64,000 nucleotides of DNA from Merluccius polli. Lineage: Eukaryota > Chordata > Actinopteri > Gadiformes > Merlucciidae. Below the pieces are notes generated by a model. It made no database searches, was not told the DNA's origin, and saw only the letters and a program-made list of their open reading frames with translations. The stretch is from assembly GCA_030340625.1 (NCBI GenBank), contig JAOPHQ010005412.1, positions 238,501-302,500 on the forward strand. Direction: 5' to 3'. Of this stretch, positions 32,116 through 64,000 are shown one piece after another (position 1 is the first letter of the stretch; each line of letters begins with the position of its first letter). Both the position numbers and the translations under genes were made by a program.

Positions 32116-34790
32116 CTGCGAACAAACAAGATGGTTGTCGTTAGAGTTTAGCAATAGACTTTAGCTTATCTAGGCAACTAAAATATGCTAAATGCTAAAA
32201 AACACTGCTACGAGCTTTGTAACGGATACTTACTCAGTCCATTTGAACTTCAAATTTCAAGTTCATTGGGAACTTCTTTGTAGTTAAAATATGTCAATAC
32301 AAGTCAATGTTGTTTTACTGCTAGGGAATACAGATTTAACTAGCCTAGCCCTACTGTTTCAGCATTTCACCATGTATCAAAACCAATACAGAGAACACAA
32401 ACAATGATGTAAAGTAAAGGGATTTAAATTGGCGAAAAATAAACAACCATTACCACAGTGACGTAGGGATGGATTCAAAACAAACTAAACGGTACTTTCG
32501 TCCAAAAACGTAAAAAAACCCCACAAATATCTACACTTCCGCTATCCGTGATACGACGTACCGCGTTGTCAGGGTGGAAGACGTAGGACGCCGGGGAGTT
32601 GTCCACGATGACGACCTTGTCCAGGTCGCGACCCAGCCGGCTCAGGTCCTTCACGTAGTTCCCCCGGTGGAAGACGCATGACTCACGGAACAGGCGGCTG
32701 CGGAAGGCCCCCCACTTGTCCAGGAGGTCCGACACGGGGTCTGCGTACTGGGGGCGACCGCGAGGACACGAGCCCAGGAAAGTGTCAAGTGAAGAGAGGA
32801 AGAAGAAGACCAGTCAGGTATAACAGAAAGTAAGCCAAGACAACTTTACTGTTGAAAGGGTTAGGCTGGGGAGACGGGGTTAGGTTAAGATGAGATGAGA
32901 TGGAACTTTATTAATCCCGAAGGAAATTCTTGGGGTTAGATGTTCACGGTTGGAGGTTGGGGGTTAGAGGCTAGGGGTAGGGCTGCAATGATTAGTTGGC
33001 TGCTTGTCAGATAAAGCAAGCAAATTTAAGACATCACTTTGGACTCTGGTAACTTGTGATATTTTTTAGACAAAAATCATGAAATTGACAGAAAATAATC
33101 ATTAGTTGCAGCCCTAGTTAGGGGTGGTGGTAGTGTAACACTAACCCCACATTTGATATATCAATATTGTTCAATCATCCAATGGCTCCGATGCTTGTTT
33201 ACATGCATTCATTATAAACCAATAATTCAATACATGCACACAAGTAATCGACCAATGTATATATACACGTGCACTTGATCAACCAATCATTGTGCACATT
33301 CACACTTTCATTCATACTCAATTCATATTACAGGGTTCCCACGCTTACTTTCCCATTAAATGTCAAAACTTTCCAATGACTTCTCCATAAATTCATAAGA
33401 AATGTTGGTGTTTTTCAGTGGTGTAATGAATAAACAAGCTTTACTTTACTGTGTCTGCTATGACGTAAAATTAGTTTTACTGTGGCTAGAAGTTGGAACA
33501 CCAAAAATAGTAACTGCCACACAGTGTCTCTGACCTACTGTCACCTCACAACTACTGTCACTTGTGTAAATGTACACACAATGCTAAAATTCTGACCATG
33601 GTTTTGAAAAAGCTTTTCCAAAAGCTTATGGTTATGCCATTATTTTCCAAAACATTTCCAGGCCTAGAAAACATATTTCAAAATTCCATACGTTTTCCAG
33701 GATTTTCATGACTGTGGGAACCCTGCTCCTATACATGCACGGGTGATCGTTCCAATCACTCCTGACCTGTCCGCCAGGTAGGGTCTGAACAGTGGCGCAG
33801 GGTTCTCTCCTACCTTGGCAAGACTAGCGGTGAACAGCACACACTCGAAGAGCTCGCCCATCCTCTTGAGGAACTCATCGACGTGGGGCCGCTTCAGCAC
33901 GTACACCTGGTGGAGCCCCGTGGAGAATGTTTCAGAGAGTCACACCAAGACAGGAGAGGAGACACCAAGGGAACAAGAGGCTCAGCTTCTTGAGTGACCG
34001 GATCATCAAGCTTAGATCATCAAGTGAAGGTCTCCTCACTATACCTAGAATCCATTCTATATCAGCTTGTAGTGCTTTCAGTCATTATGTTCCTACTCTC
34101 TGGGATGCTCTACCACATGGTCTGCTACAACAGTGTCTTCTTTTAAAAGCAGACTTTTGTTAGATCTCGCTCGCTCGCTCGCTCGCTCGCTCCCTCCCTC
34201 CCTCCCTCCCTCCCTCCCTTAATGCTGACCACAGAAGGAAATTGTTACAGTTGAAACCCAGATCTAAATTGTCGTCTTTCAATGTTGTGTTTTCGGAGGA
34301 ATGAGGGCTGCGTTCCTGAAACAAGTCATCCTGAATAGGCTTCATTGCTTGTCAGAACAAACCTATCCTGGATTACTTGAACCAGGCCCGGCCCAGAATG
34401 CACTGCTTCTTCAAAAAGACACCAACAACCCAGAAAAGCACTCTTTTTTAGATTGTTTTCCTGTACATGTAAACATAACAGCAGAGAAGGCACGCCGTTA
34501 GGTTGGAAAACCATACCTGGTGTACCGTTCCATCAATTTCCACTGGGATGATGAAGTCAGCGTTGTTTACCGGCTGGTAAATACAGAAAAAAAACGATAT
34601 ATTTCAAATGAGCAAAAGGCACAGTCACACAATGTGAGTCTATACAGGGAAGTGCAGAGACACACATTCTAAATGGCTGCTTGTTCGGCATTGACACAAT
34701 TGGTTTAATTTCAAACACCAACCTTTTTGCTTGACGATATAAGATGTCTGCTATGCTAATGCAGAACAAATGCTAGGACAGACACCGTGC

Positions 34791-34830
<40 letters not shown>

Positions 34831-37800
34831 ATCTGGAACCAGGAACCAGCCTGAAGCAGGGTTCAACATCAGCCAACCATGTGCGTATTGCCCAGCTCCA
34901 TGCCAACAACCAGACCATCCTGTAGACCTTCAGGAGGTGGTTGTTTTGTTGCTGTTTTTATGGCCAAGCATAAGTTAGGAGCTTCTTTTTCTGTCCTTAT
35001 AAGGGTGTAGATGTATAGAAAAATATGGAGAAATAATGTTGATTAAACATTTTTACTCTTCCTAATCATAACTCTGGTGACTTAATGTGGCGGTCAATGT
35101 TAGGAGCTTTGTTAGGAGGTCATGGATGGATGAATAAGAAAAAATATATAATTAATAAAAGAATAACAGAATAGAATAATAAGAATAGAAATGAAGAAAT
35201 CATCGAGTCCAATGTTGACTTTATGTATCTTGTGCAGGGTCCATAATTAACTTTCTGAATTTTCTATCTGTCATTGGCTGGTGGCAGCAGGTGTTAATAT
35301 TGGACCCTGATCTTCTGATCTATCGATCTATCGTGTGGAATTTATTCAACTTAATAAACGTCCTAAATTTGTCCTATATTTCTGGTCAAAAAAGCCACCT
35401 AAATGAATAAACAAAAGATGTTACAAAATACATATTTTGTTTGCATGTATAAATTAGTGTGCATTGCTGTCACTTGTATTTCAGATATTTTTATCCCACC
35501 TTGAAGGAGCTGTGAACCAACGTCTCGTCCAGGTCGAGAACAACGCACATCTTCCCGGAATCTTTAGATTTTATTGGAGGCAGCAGCGGCTTAACTTGGA
35601 CCTTTAATGAATCAAATACAAATAAACACCAGGACATTGTCTTGAACTGAAACCTGAGCTTCATCGATGTGAGAAAAACCTCTGAAAAAATAATGTGGCA
35701 TCATTACGTATGCTTTTAGTTTGTAACTTTATGATCATTATGATTATTATTATTATAACTATTACTAAAGCTGCCATCTTTTAAACCTGCATTATGTAAG
35801 TTTTCCCATTAGCAACCTCTAGTGGCTTGAGTTGTAGACGAAAAAAAGTGTCACATTTTGGCGCTTCCGAATGACGTCATGTTATTTACTACAGATGAAG
35901 GCAATGAATTCTGAGAGCATGTCTTCCAGCCAGGTTTTACATGACCTTATTAAAACAAAATAACACTGTCATCGTTTTGTCGAAGTGTTGTTATATTAGT
36001 CTGTAAGAAGCTAGCGGGGGCTACCATGGGAAAATCTAACTGAAAAAGGTTGAACTTAAAAAAGTGATACTCCCTTTTTCCAATAATGTAAATTATAAAT
36101 AGGTCTAATTACTCGATGAAAATCCATTTTGTATTTTTAATTATTGTCTATGTTTTGTCTGTTCGTCTGGAGCTGTAGCTCCAGAGAACCAGTGTGTGTG
36201 TGTGGGGGGGGGGGGGGGGTCTCACCTTGGAGACGGTCCCGTTTTCCTCCACCAGGAGTGGGGCGTTGTTGTTGACCGGTGGGGGCTGCGGCTGGTCCTT
36301 ACAGATGCAGCAGAGCAGGCTGGAGAACAGACCCCGACTCCTGGGCTTCTTGGTGGACACCGACGACGTGGACCCTGGAGGAGAGCAGAGACACACCGTC
36401 AGCTCAATAAAGGTTTGGGGTGGAGCCAGTACACCCACACAAACCCATGAGTCTTCAAGGAGCTATATGTAACAATGACACCGAGCATTCAATATGGGAA
36501 CTACAGTCCAAATTCACAGTCCCCCGCCCCCTCCTCCCCAGACTTGAAGCCCAGCCCCCTCCTCCCCAGACTTGAAGCTCACGCGGGTTGCCAGGTTGAG
36601 GGCACCGAACAAACGCAAGTGAAAGACGAGCCGAGTGCAAAGTTAGATTTCATTATTGTATTTTGAAAATGACAAGCGACGACGAGTCCTACACTCTGAG
36701 TTGATCAGTTAATGGATTAGGGTTACACATTACACATACTACATTTGCTTTTTTTGGAAATGGAACAAGCCTTTTTAGGTCGGGTAGAATCGAGTACGAT
36801 ATCAGTTGATCCCGTTCTTTTTAGGTCACAATTTGTTTCATATCTGGCCACCCGGGGTGTTGGAATGGGCAGTGGGCGGAGTCCCAGACAGACTGAAGTA
36901 TGCCAACTTTTAGAGGCACTCTGAAATATGTTGAGGTTTTAGTCAAACCAAATTGAGTAAAGAGGAACACACCAAACATTCAAAAAAGAGGAACACACCA
37001 TATATACTTGCCAATGGTTTAGAGAAACACAAAATAGCCGGATATGTACGTGTTTTCTAGAAACAAAAACAGCCTGAGGTCCTTAATGTAAGAAAACATA
37101 ACTTTTCAGGAAATATCACACTCACAACAATATCAAATATAGTCTGATATATGCCAATATCTAAAACATCTCATACACATACACTCCTTTCACTTCTGAC
37201 ATTACCACAGTTGTGGCAGTTTTTATTATGATGAGGTCATGGATACAGCACCAATTCGTTCTCACTCACTCCTTGTTATTTCACCATTCAGTTCACAAAA
37301 CCCTCCTTTTTTATCAGTTGATTCATTCATCAAATGTCCATGAAAACATCAGAGACCTCCCCTGCCCATATACGGTCTTCCTGCTTCCTGAGTCTATCGA
37401 AGCCCGGCTGGGGCCACATGTGACAGTCAAACAATAACAATGAGGTCATTGGTCCAGCTCTCCTGCCCAGGTCTCTCCCTGAACTCCGACACCCAACACT
37501 TTGAAGACGGACCCTCCCTCCTCCCTCCCGTCCCATCAACACCAAACATGCAACACAGCAGAAACACCAGCGCCACTCAACATATTAAGATAAAAGGACA
37601 CAGTTCCCTCGTTTACAGATAAACACTCCTTCAGGGAAGTTTAAGAGTCTGAATGAGCCCATTAAAACCTTTTGTCATTTCAAGTGAGTCCGCCTGTCCC
37701 TCTCTGGGCTCTTCGTGACCAGACTACCAACACATGACACCCTGTGGTTTTTTGTCGTCCTCCTCCCCTCTCCCTCTCTCTCTCTCTCTCTACCCCTGCC

Positions 37801-39254
37801 CCCCCCCACACACACTATGAACCTGGTCTCCTCCATCCTGCAGTCCGTGGTCTCAGTGCACAGGAAGAGGAAACAGAAGCATATCAGGGCAGGAAGTGAG
37901 GAAGGGGCCTTCGGTTTGGGAGACCGTACCATGTCTATGCTATAGTGCGGCGAAGCCTGGAACTACTGTGTGTGCATGAGGACTTTTATGTGATACTGAC
38001 TTGGCTGTGGACTAGCGTGAATGTGTCATAATGACACATTTATAGAGCTCATTTAAAGATAAGCTTACACATAAAGTTCCTTATCTTAGGGGGTCTATTT
38101 GTGTGTGCTTCTATATGTGTTTTTAATGAACTGCTTAGTTGATACTTTACTCACTTTATTTTTTACTTTTCATTTTCCCATTTGTTTTGTTTTGACCCAA
38201 TTAATGTCATGTTTTAGTAGATGACCTTTATAAATTGCTCCCATTTTATTTCTTTGAATATTGTATTGAATGAAAAGCACTTTGAGAGGCATTCCATGTT
38301 TGAAATGTGCAATATAAATAAAGAGTCACTTACTCATTTACTTTATGCAGCCTACTTTCTAACTATGATTTATACACATTCCTTTGTGATTGAGGAACTC
38401 AGTTTTAGTTAGTTAGAGAGTTTGTCAACCACAAAAAACCTTACAAGAAAATGTCTTTGGAATATTGTACTAAATTAATTTTCAGTGTTCATGTAAAGAT
38501 ATTGGAGGTATTTTTTTTAAAGGCGACACCGAAATGAGACAAGATGGCATGTTGCTGATCCGTTTTAACATGTTTTAACAATCGGCATTCATAAAATTCA
38601 CACTTCTCTGCTTTTGTTTTTTCCATCGCTATTCCTGACAGCACGAGAGAAAAACATACTCAAGTGAATCATAACACCTCACATATTTTAGTTTCTACAG
38701 AAGGTGTACGACGTGACCTTGCAGTTTTATTCCCCATGGAAGAAACACAGACGGAGCAGAGCACAAATTACCCAAAACCAATCTCCAAAATGTCAGACGA
38801 TACACATACACACACACACACACACACACCCGCGCACACGCACACACACAATCTTAAAAAAAAATGCTAACAGTTATGATAGCATCGTGTTAAATCCACT
38901 TTCAGTACGCCAACGCACCAAATCAACTGCATCATGTCTTTAATATGCACAGCCTAACTGACCTAACATACCAACAAGCTAACAAAACATTATCACAGTT
39001 TATAATTCTACTACCCCAGAATGTATACGCCAGTCAAATGATCGGTAAGAAACAACAAATAATTAATACTTCATTCATATCAGTATTAGAAGTAGTAGCA
39101 GTATTAGTAATAGTAGTAGTCGAAGTCATAGTAGTACTATTGGTTGTGGTCTTAGTAATTGTAGTAGTGGTGGTAGTAGTAGTAGTTGTAGTAGTGGTGG
39201 TGGTGTAGTAGTAGTGGTGTAGTAGTAGTGGTGGTAGCAGCAGTAGTAGTTGTG

Positions 39255-39292
<38 letters not shown>

Positions 39293-39339
39293 GTAGTAGT
39301 AGTGGTGTAGTAGTAGTGGTGGTAGCAGCAGTAGTAGTT

Positions 39340-39384
<45 letters not shown>

Positions 39385-40765
39385 TTCATTATCAACTTAA
39401 CAGAAACTTTGGATTCCCCATCTATGGTCTTTCTGAGGAACATCTGTCCTTTCACCTGTGTGACCTTCAGGCCTATTTAGACCGCCTGTCTCCACTCTCC
39501 ATGTGGTGATCATCAACTGATAAGCCAGATATGTCTTCCTGCAGACAGTCGGCCCATTTATCTTTCATTCATTCAGTGAATCCCTTTTGTTTTTTCTCTT
39601 TTCTTCCATTTCTTCTTTATTTTCCTTCCAGTTGCTTGATAGACAGATCACATGCAAATATAATTCAAGAGGGCTGTTAATAATTCCAAATGATAACTAG
39701 GATTACTGAACTCTTTCTTTCATGGGTATTACAGGCTGCATACTTAAAACACACCGTAACATTAACCATGGCGACCCTAACCCAAACAAAACAACACTTT
39801 ATTCAGAGTGTGCGCTATGCTGTTTATAATTTCACTTTTGGAGTTGGTGAGAGGGTCGCGCAGGCACATTTAGGCACACAAGCGAGCAACTGTGTGTTTA
39901 CTGTGAGAAGAAAATCCGGAGTTATGTAATGGCTGTGTGACTATGGAGCAAGAACACAGTCCCACACACCAGCACACACTTCTTAACCAACCTACTGGGC
40001 CCGTATGTCACAAGCCACGATTAAAATACTTTCCCCAACCTCACCATTTACACTTGTGAATGAATACATTCATAGAGTGTTTTAGTTACAAGTTTGCTCA
40101 AAGACATGAACATGTAAATCTGCTCTCTAGTTGTCAACACCAGTCTCAAAATGTGACATCACTGCACACTCTCTTAACTTGGTAAAGTGCATTAGTATTG
40201 TTAACAGGTGGAAAAGTGGTTTTCCTTTCCATGTGAAAAGTTGAACCAAAGTGGATTTAAACTGACACGGAGAGCCTTTATGATGCAGACTACCTATAGG
40301 CTTGTTTACACATTAAAGTTATAGTTGGTGGGCTCTATTAGTCCACTGGTATGTAGGCATGCATTATACTGTATGTATAATCATTAGTAGGCCAATGTGC
40401 AATGGTCATTCTGGAAATCTTCCCAAACGTATTAATTCCCACAGATCTATGTATGCAGCTTTACTATCACATTTGTTTGATACACTGTAACAGTGATAAA
40501 TTGTGATACACTGTAACAGTGATACATTGTGATACACTGTGACAGTGATACATTGTGATACACTGTAACAGTGATATATTGTGATACACTGTGACAGTGA
40601 TACACTGTAGATGAGAGTCGCTGCGACGTCAACTTTCGACATGTGTGCAAAACAACCGTGACGCGTTGCGCACAAAGTCAACGCAAACTTACCCTTTTCC
40701 CGGGCCGCCTTGTTCGCCTCTTCATCGCGACTCACTTGTGTTATTAAAGAAGACGGATTGTCCAT
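31987..40765 (-). CDS. ctdsp1: CTD small phosphatase 1 (whole coding region, spliced)
   Basis: Seven exons, 789 coding bases, 262 residues, against 261 for human CTDSP1 as I know it. The N-terminus carries RSRGLFSSLLCCICKD, with the Cys pair known to be palmitoylated in the family. It is followed by APLLVEENG. The FCP/SCP phosphatase domain starts at VVLDLDETLVHSSF, where the DxDx(T/V) aspartates (residues 97 and 99) are the nucleophile and acid. KPVNNADFIIPVEIDG, HVDEFLKRMGELFECVLFTA and NYVKDLSRLGRDL follow. The enzyme removes phosphate from Ser5 of the RNA polymerase II CTD and supports REST-mediated silencing of neuronal genes. DKWGAFR and DNAVPVASWF favour CTDSP1 over CTDSP2 or CTDSPL. 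All introns are GT-AG. Confidence 0.93.
32562..32747 (-). CDS. ctdsp1: ctdsp1 exon 6
   Basis: 186 bp, phase 0-0. YADPVSDLLDKWGAFRSRLF, RESCVFHRGNYVKDLSRLGR and VVIVDNSPASYVFHPDNA are present. It ends at GCG|GTACGT. Confidence 0.92.
32905..32940. repeat. Short retroposon tail fragment
   Basis: GGAACTTTATTAATCCCGAA is a sequence common at the ends of fish interspersed repeats. No complete element is visible. Confidence 0.35.
32985..33116. mobile_element. MITE, about 130 bp, in ctdsp1 intron 5
   Basis: Inverted ends: TAGGGCTGCAATGATTAG and CATTAGTTGCAGCCCTA. The interior matches part of 16126-16285. Confidence 0.65.
33333..33726. mobile_element. hAT-like non-autonomous element, about 390 bp
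   Basis: The ends CAGGGTTCCCAC and GTGGGAACCCTG are perfect 12-base inverted repeats of the CAG.G type. It lies close to ctdsp1 exon 5. No clear 8-bp target duplication was found. Confidence 0.7.
33814..33906 (-). CDS. ctdsp1: ctdsp1 exon 5
   Basis: 93 bp, phase 0-0. VYVLKRPHVDEFLKRMGELF and ECVLFTASLAK are near-invariant in the family. Confidence 0.92.
34165..34220. repeat. (CTCG)n / (CTCC)n microsatellite
   Basis: A CTCG tetranucleotide run passes into CTCC. It lies about 100 bases downstream of mir-26b in the transcript. Confidence 0.95.
34312..34390 (-). ncRNA. mir26b: mir-26b precursor hairpin in ctdsp1 intron 4
   Basis: On the minus strand, 34381-34360 reads TTCAAGTAATCCAGGATAGG plus TT, the known vertebrate miR-26 sequence (the fish 26b form, as remembered). 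After a loop of about 20 bases, 34339-34318 supplies the 3p arm CCTATTCAGGATGACTTGTT plus TC. The two arms pair over about 25 bases with a few mismatches. MiR-26 family members sit in introns of CTDSP1, CTDSP2 and CTDSPL across vertebrates, so position, strand and sequence agree. The extent of the precursor is approximate. It should be produced from the ctdsp1 primary transcript. Confidence 0.95.
34517..34573 (-). CDS. ctdsp1: ctdsp1 exon 4
   Basis: 57 bp, 19 codons, phase 0-0: PVNNADFIIPVEIDGTVHQ. The intron that follows carries mir-26b. Confidence 0.92.
34794..34827. repeat. (TG)n microsatellite
   Basis: Uninterrupted TG run in ctdsp1 intron 3. Confidence 0.95.
34828..35499. other. ctdsp1 intron 3, remaining part
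   Basis: AT-rich; no exon, hairpin or element with clear ends is seen. Confidence 0.45.
35500..35601 (-). CDS. ctdsp1: ctdsp1 exon 3 (catalytic DxD motif)
   Basis: 102 bp, phase 0-0. VQVKPLLPPIKSKDSGKM leads into VVLDLDETLVHSSFK, the phosphatase signature. Confidence 0.92.
36226..36374 (-). CDS. ctdsp1: ctdsp1 exon 2 (N-terminal linker)
   Basis: 149 bp, phase 1 to 0. It encodes KKPRSRGLFSSLLCCICKDQ and APLLVEENGTVSK. A run of G on the plus strand lies just past the donor. Confidence 0.9.
39080..39385. repeat. GTA/GTG trinucleotide repeat block
   Basis: About 300 bases of AGTAGTAGT and GTGGTGGT, including a duplicated GTGTAGTAGTAGTGGTGGTA stretch. Confidence 0.95.
40483..40612. repeat. GATACACTGTRACAGTGATA tandem repeat
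   Basis: Four to five copies of a roughly 29-base unit. Each unit is a small palindrome (CACTGTAACAGTG). It begins about 80 bases after the exon 1 donor in the transcript sense. Confidence 0.9.
40693..40765 (-). CDS. ctdsp1: ctdsp1 exon 1 (start codon)
   Basis: ATG at 40765-40763. It encodes MDNPSSLITQVSRDEEANKA and a few more residues, ending in phase 1 at a GTAAGT donor. SLITQVS matches the ITQ segment near the start of all CTDSP proteins. Confidence 0.9.
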
Positions 40766-41160
40766 TACATCGAGTTTAACTCCGAGTTAGCGATATTATG
40801 CACTCAACAGTCCTGTTTCCTATGCGCCAACGGTCCCCGCTCTCCGGAGCGCGTTAAACACAACAGTTGCAAAAAGTTGGACTTCCTGGAAAACAGCGTA
40901 GCAAGTATATCGTGTCCACCCGACTACACAGACTGATCATTGTTTACAGCGTGGATTCGGAGGATCATAAATCATTTAAAAAGTACTTATCAACTTTGAT
41001 TCAACACGGTGTTCAACTTCGCTTTCAATTTCAACACACAAACATGGCACTCGGCGGTTTCAAGGCGCCCCGTGTCCCTTAAAGTGGCGCGGTGTCGGTG
41101 AGCGTCCGAGCACGCGACGCTTTTGCGTGTCGTGCAACTTGTATGACGGTCCCTTAAAGT
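40766..41160 (-). promoter_or_regulatory. ctdsp1: Probable ctdsp1 promoter / 5' UTR
   Basis: The DNA upstream of the ATG is richer in CpG than its surroundings (for example CTCCGGAGCGCG and GTGGCGCGGTGTCGGTGAGC). No TATA box is evident. This fits a CpG-type promoter. Confidence 0.4.
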
Positions 41161-41469
41161 TGTCAGAACTAAGTTACTACTAGAGTGAGTTCAACCCGTT
41201 CATGTGCAACACATGTTTAAAAGCATCCGATGTATGTCATTCAGTTTAGCTCCCATTTCACTTGTGTATCCTCATTTATTTTGCCAGTAGCGACGAACAT
41301 AGAAATGACAAACTGACTGGACTAAATATGTGAGGCCATTAGTTGTTTTTTTTCTTAGTGGGAGTGTAGGCGGAGGAACGCCCAGTTCGGGGGTCCTTGA
41401 AACCGCCTTGCTCAAGGGACTATCCCCAAAGTGTACGCGCCATACTTTGGTGTAAAAGGACAACAACAT

Positions 41470-43192
41470 CTCCCAATAGTATCAACATTTTATTACATAC
41501 TATCCCATAAAAACATGTTCCACATATAAACACGGCAAATTGGTACATTTACAAATCTTCAGCCATTCAAACATACAAAAAGTAATACCGCGATAGAGCA
41601 TCCACAAGACATCCTATTATTACAAGAATGTCACGTACTGTATGTATGTATGTATACGTATGTATGTATGTATGTATGTATGTATGTATGTGTGTGTGTG
41701 TGTGTGTATGTGTGTGTGTGTGCATCTGAACACACGTTAAGAAATGCATTTGTGGCTATAACACTGATTGAATGAGTGAATGCATGTGCTTATGTATGCA
41801 TGTCTTCATGGCTATCATCAATCTGATGGACGTCATCAACGTCACAAGTTTGTTCCTAGCAGATCCTACCTCATCTACTGTGAACTAGTAGCCGTCACAT
41901 CAGTCACCTACCAGTCAACATACGCCTAGATACTGGTCCACTTTAGGCACTCGGCGATTTTACAAAGAGCCACCAGAGTGGCCTATGAGCAATGCTACGA
42001 ACCACACGGCAACACCAACAGTGTGACTAAAACAAAATGTCGCCTATGGCGTGGACTGTTTTTCTTCTTCTTTTTTTTTTAAAATTTTTTTAAATATATA
42101 TATAGTTATGGTAAATTTCAAGTTCATTTTTTTAGACCACAGAACGATAAGTTGTAACCAAAAATCCCAAGGTTACTCTACAATATGTGCATTTATTACA
42201 CCGTGAATTCTTTGAACGGCAATCACAAATACAGTTTTGTTTTGTCTTTTGGGATTTTTTTTTCGTTAACAGGAGAGTGAATTGAAAACGTGCAGGCGCC
42301 CACACGCATGCAAATAAATTAACAGGGTAAAACGTAAACAATGTCAGAACATGTTTTTGGTTAAAAGCTCAAAAATGTAATTCAAATGCGCAAATAAATT
42401 AGCATCTTAAATGATTGTACATGAGTGGGTTGGTTCCTACCAGGTTAAATTACATTTAAAAAAAATGCTGTAGGCCTACTCTGTATTTTTCATGCTGATT
42501 GTGCAAAGTGAAGAAGATGTGAATACTATAATGAATCACAATGTGACAGACTTTGATAAAAGTAAACTCTGAAAAACAAACTTCAACAAAAAACGTGCGA
42601 AAAGTAAGGAGACTAAAGGAACTTCCTTAGAAACATCTTGCAGCCTGTCCAGTCCATATGAGCGGTTAACTCTTTCACAAACCAGTTTTGAAATATAGTA
42701 ATCTTTCTTTCATTCTTCTTTTTGTCGCTTTTCTCTTTGTTTTATTGTTCACTCTCAGAATCAGTATGTTGTTTTTTGCTCAAACCCCCAAAGTACACGT
42801 ACACATCTTTTCGAAGACTCCTTGTCACAGGCCACAAATGTGCTCACGTTTTCTGTTTTTCACACATAACTTGCGAACCAGGGCCGCCATTTTTATTGAA
42901 CCTCAGCCGCGGTGGTCCGTCGAGGAAGGCACGCACGTGGGGCAAGAGCATCATGCTAACGACGCTACCCTCCACTGTGAAGGATGACCAACCAAAGCTT
43001 TTGCCAACCAAATTTTGACGAACCGACATTTCGACCAACTGAATTTTGCCCAAGTTTCCACCAACCAAAGCTTCTACCAAAACGAAATTTCAGCAAACCG
43101 AAATTTCAACCAACAGACATTTGACCAACCGAAATCTCGAAGCTGAAAACGAAACTCCCGAGAACTTGTAACTGAACTGATCGGAATCTATC
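41470..43192 (-). other. speg: Probable speg 3' UTR
   Basis: It follows the speg stop. AATAAA on the minus strand lies at 41489-41494, only about 400 bases from the ctdsp1 promoter. The region includes a (GTAT)n repeat near 41640-41720 and a degenerate CCAACCGAAATTT repeat near 43000-43135. Confidence 0.45.
43000..43135. repeat. Degenerate CCAACCGAAATTTC repeat
   Basis: Seven or so imperfect copies of a unit like ACCAACCGAAATTTCGACCA, of variable length, starting about 60 bases after the speg stop codon. Confidence 0.7.

Positions 43193-64000
<20,808 letters not shown>

Larger units (their letters stand above)
36375..40692. other. ctdsp1 intron 1 (4.3 kb)
   Basis: Mostly unique AT-rich DNA. 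It holds CT and CA microsatellites (37775, 38808), a retroposon-like tail ending ATGTGCAATATAAATAAAGA at 38260-38325, a GTA/GTG trinucleotide block and a GATACACTGT tandem repeat. I see no exon or RNA gene. Confidence 0.55.

Noticed and set aside
33927..34163. Plus-strand open frame near ctdsp1 exon 5
   Set aside because: It crosses intron sequence with no domain features and lies opposite the supported exon.

Overview
The window is vertebrate nuclear DNA, almost certainly from a ray-finned (teleost) fish. The genes are split by GT-AG introns, three vertebrate muscle and cytoskeletal gene families are recognisable, and the introns are full of CA/TA/CT microsatellites, small foldback (MITE-like) elements and retroposon tails typical of fish genomes. 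The species was not identified. There is no prokaryotic content.

Layout. (1) 1-4990: repeat-rich upstream DNA, with possible non-coding 5' exons of the first gene. (2) 5097-28851, plus strand: a complete obscurin-like 1 gene (obsl1). I reconstruct it as 25 exon segments encoding about 2315 residues: 23 Ig domains and one FN3 domain, with no RhoGEF or kinase. Nearly every Ig domain is one phase-1/phase-1 exon of 261-279 bp; three Ig domains are split by an internal intron. (3) 28852-31986: convergent intergenic and 3' UTR DNA. (4) 31987-40765, minus strand: a complete seven-exon ctdsp1-type phosphatase (262 residues), with a mir-26b hairpin in its fourth intron on the same strand. (5) 40766-43192: ctdsp1 promoter and speg 3' UTR. 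(6) 43193-64000, minus strand: the 3' half of speg (striated muscle preferentially expressed protein kinase). Nineteen exons encode about 1920 residues: kinase 1, a long Ser/Pro-rich linker, an Ig, an FN3, a Pro-rich linker, kinase 2 and the C-terminal tail. The 5' part of speg lies beyond the right edge.

How the genes relate. OBSL1 is a scaffold that links titin and myomesin at the M-band and also works in the CUL7/CCDC8 complex. SPEG is a tandem-kinase protein of the junctional membrane and myofibril. Together they carry the parts found in one protein in obscurin (long Ig array, then Ig-kinase/Ig-FN3-kinase). CTDSP1 is a small FCP/SCP phosphatase that acts on RNA polymerase II CTD and the REST pathway, and its family hosts miR-26.

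Most of the remaining structure is mobile or repetitive: a solo LTR with a perfect 5-bp target duplication inside a speg intron, a nested hAT-like element, several long-TIR MITEs, a 52-bp minisatellite of about 28 copies, and pyrimidine microsatellites that directly form the acceptor tracts of obsl1 exons. Exon boundaries were set by hand from reading frame, GT/AG sites and remembered family sequence; no search or alignment program was run.
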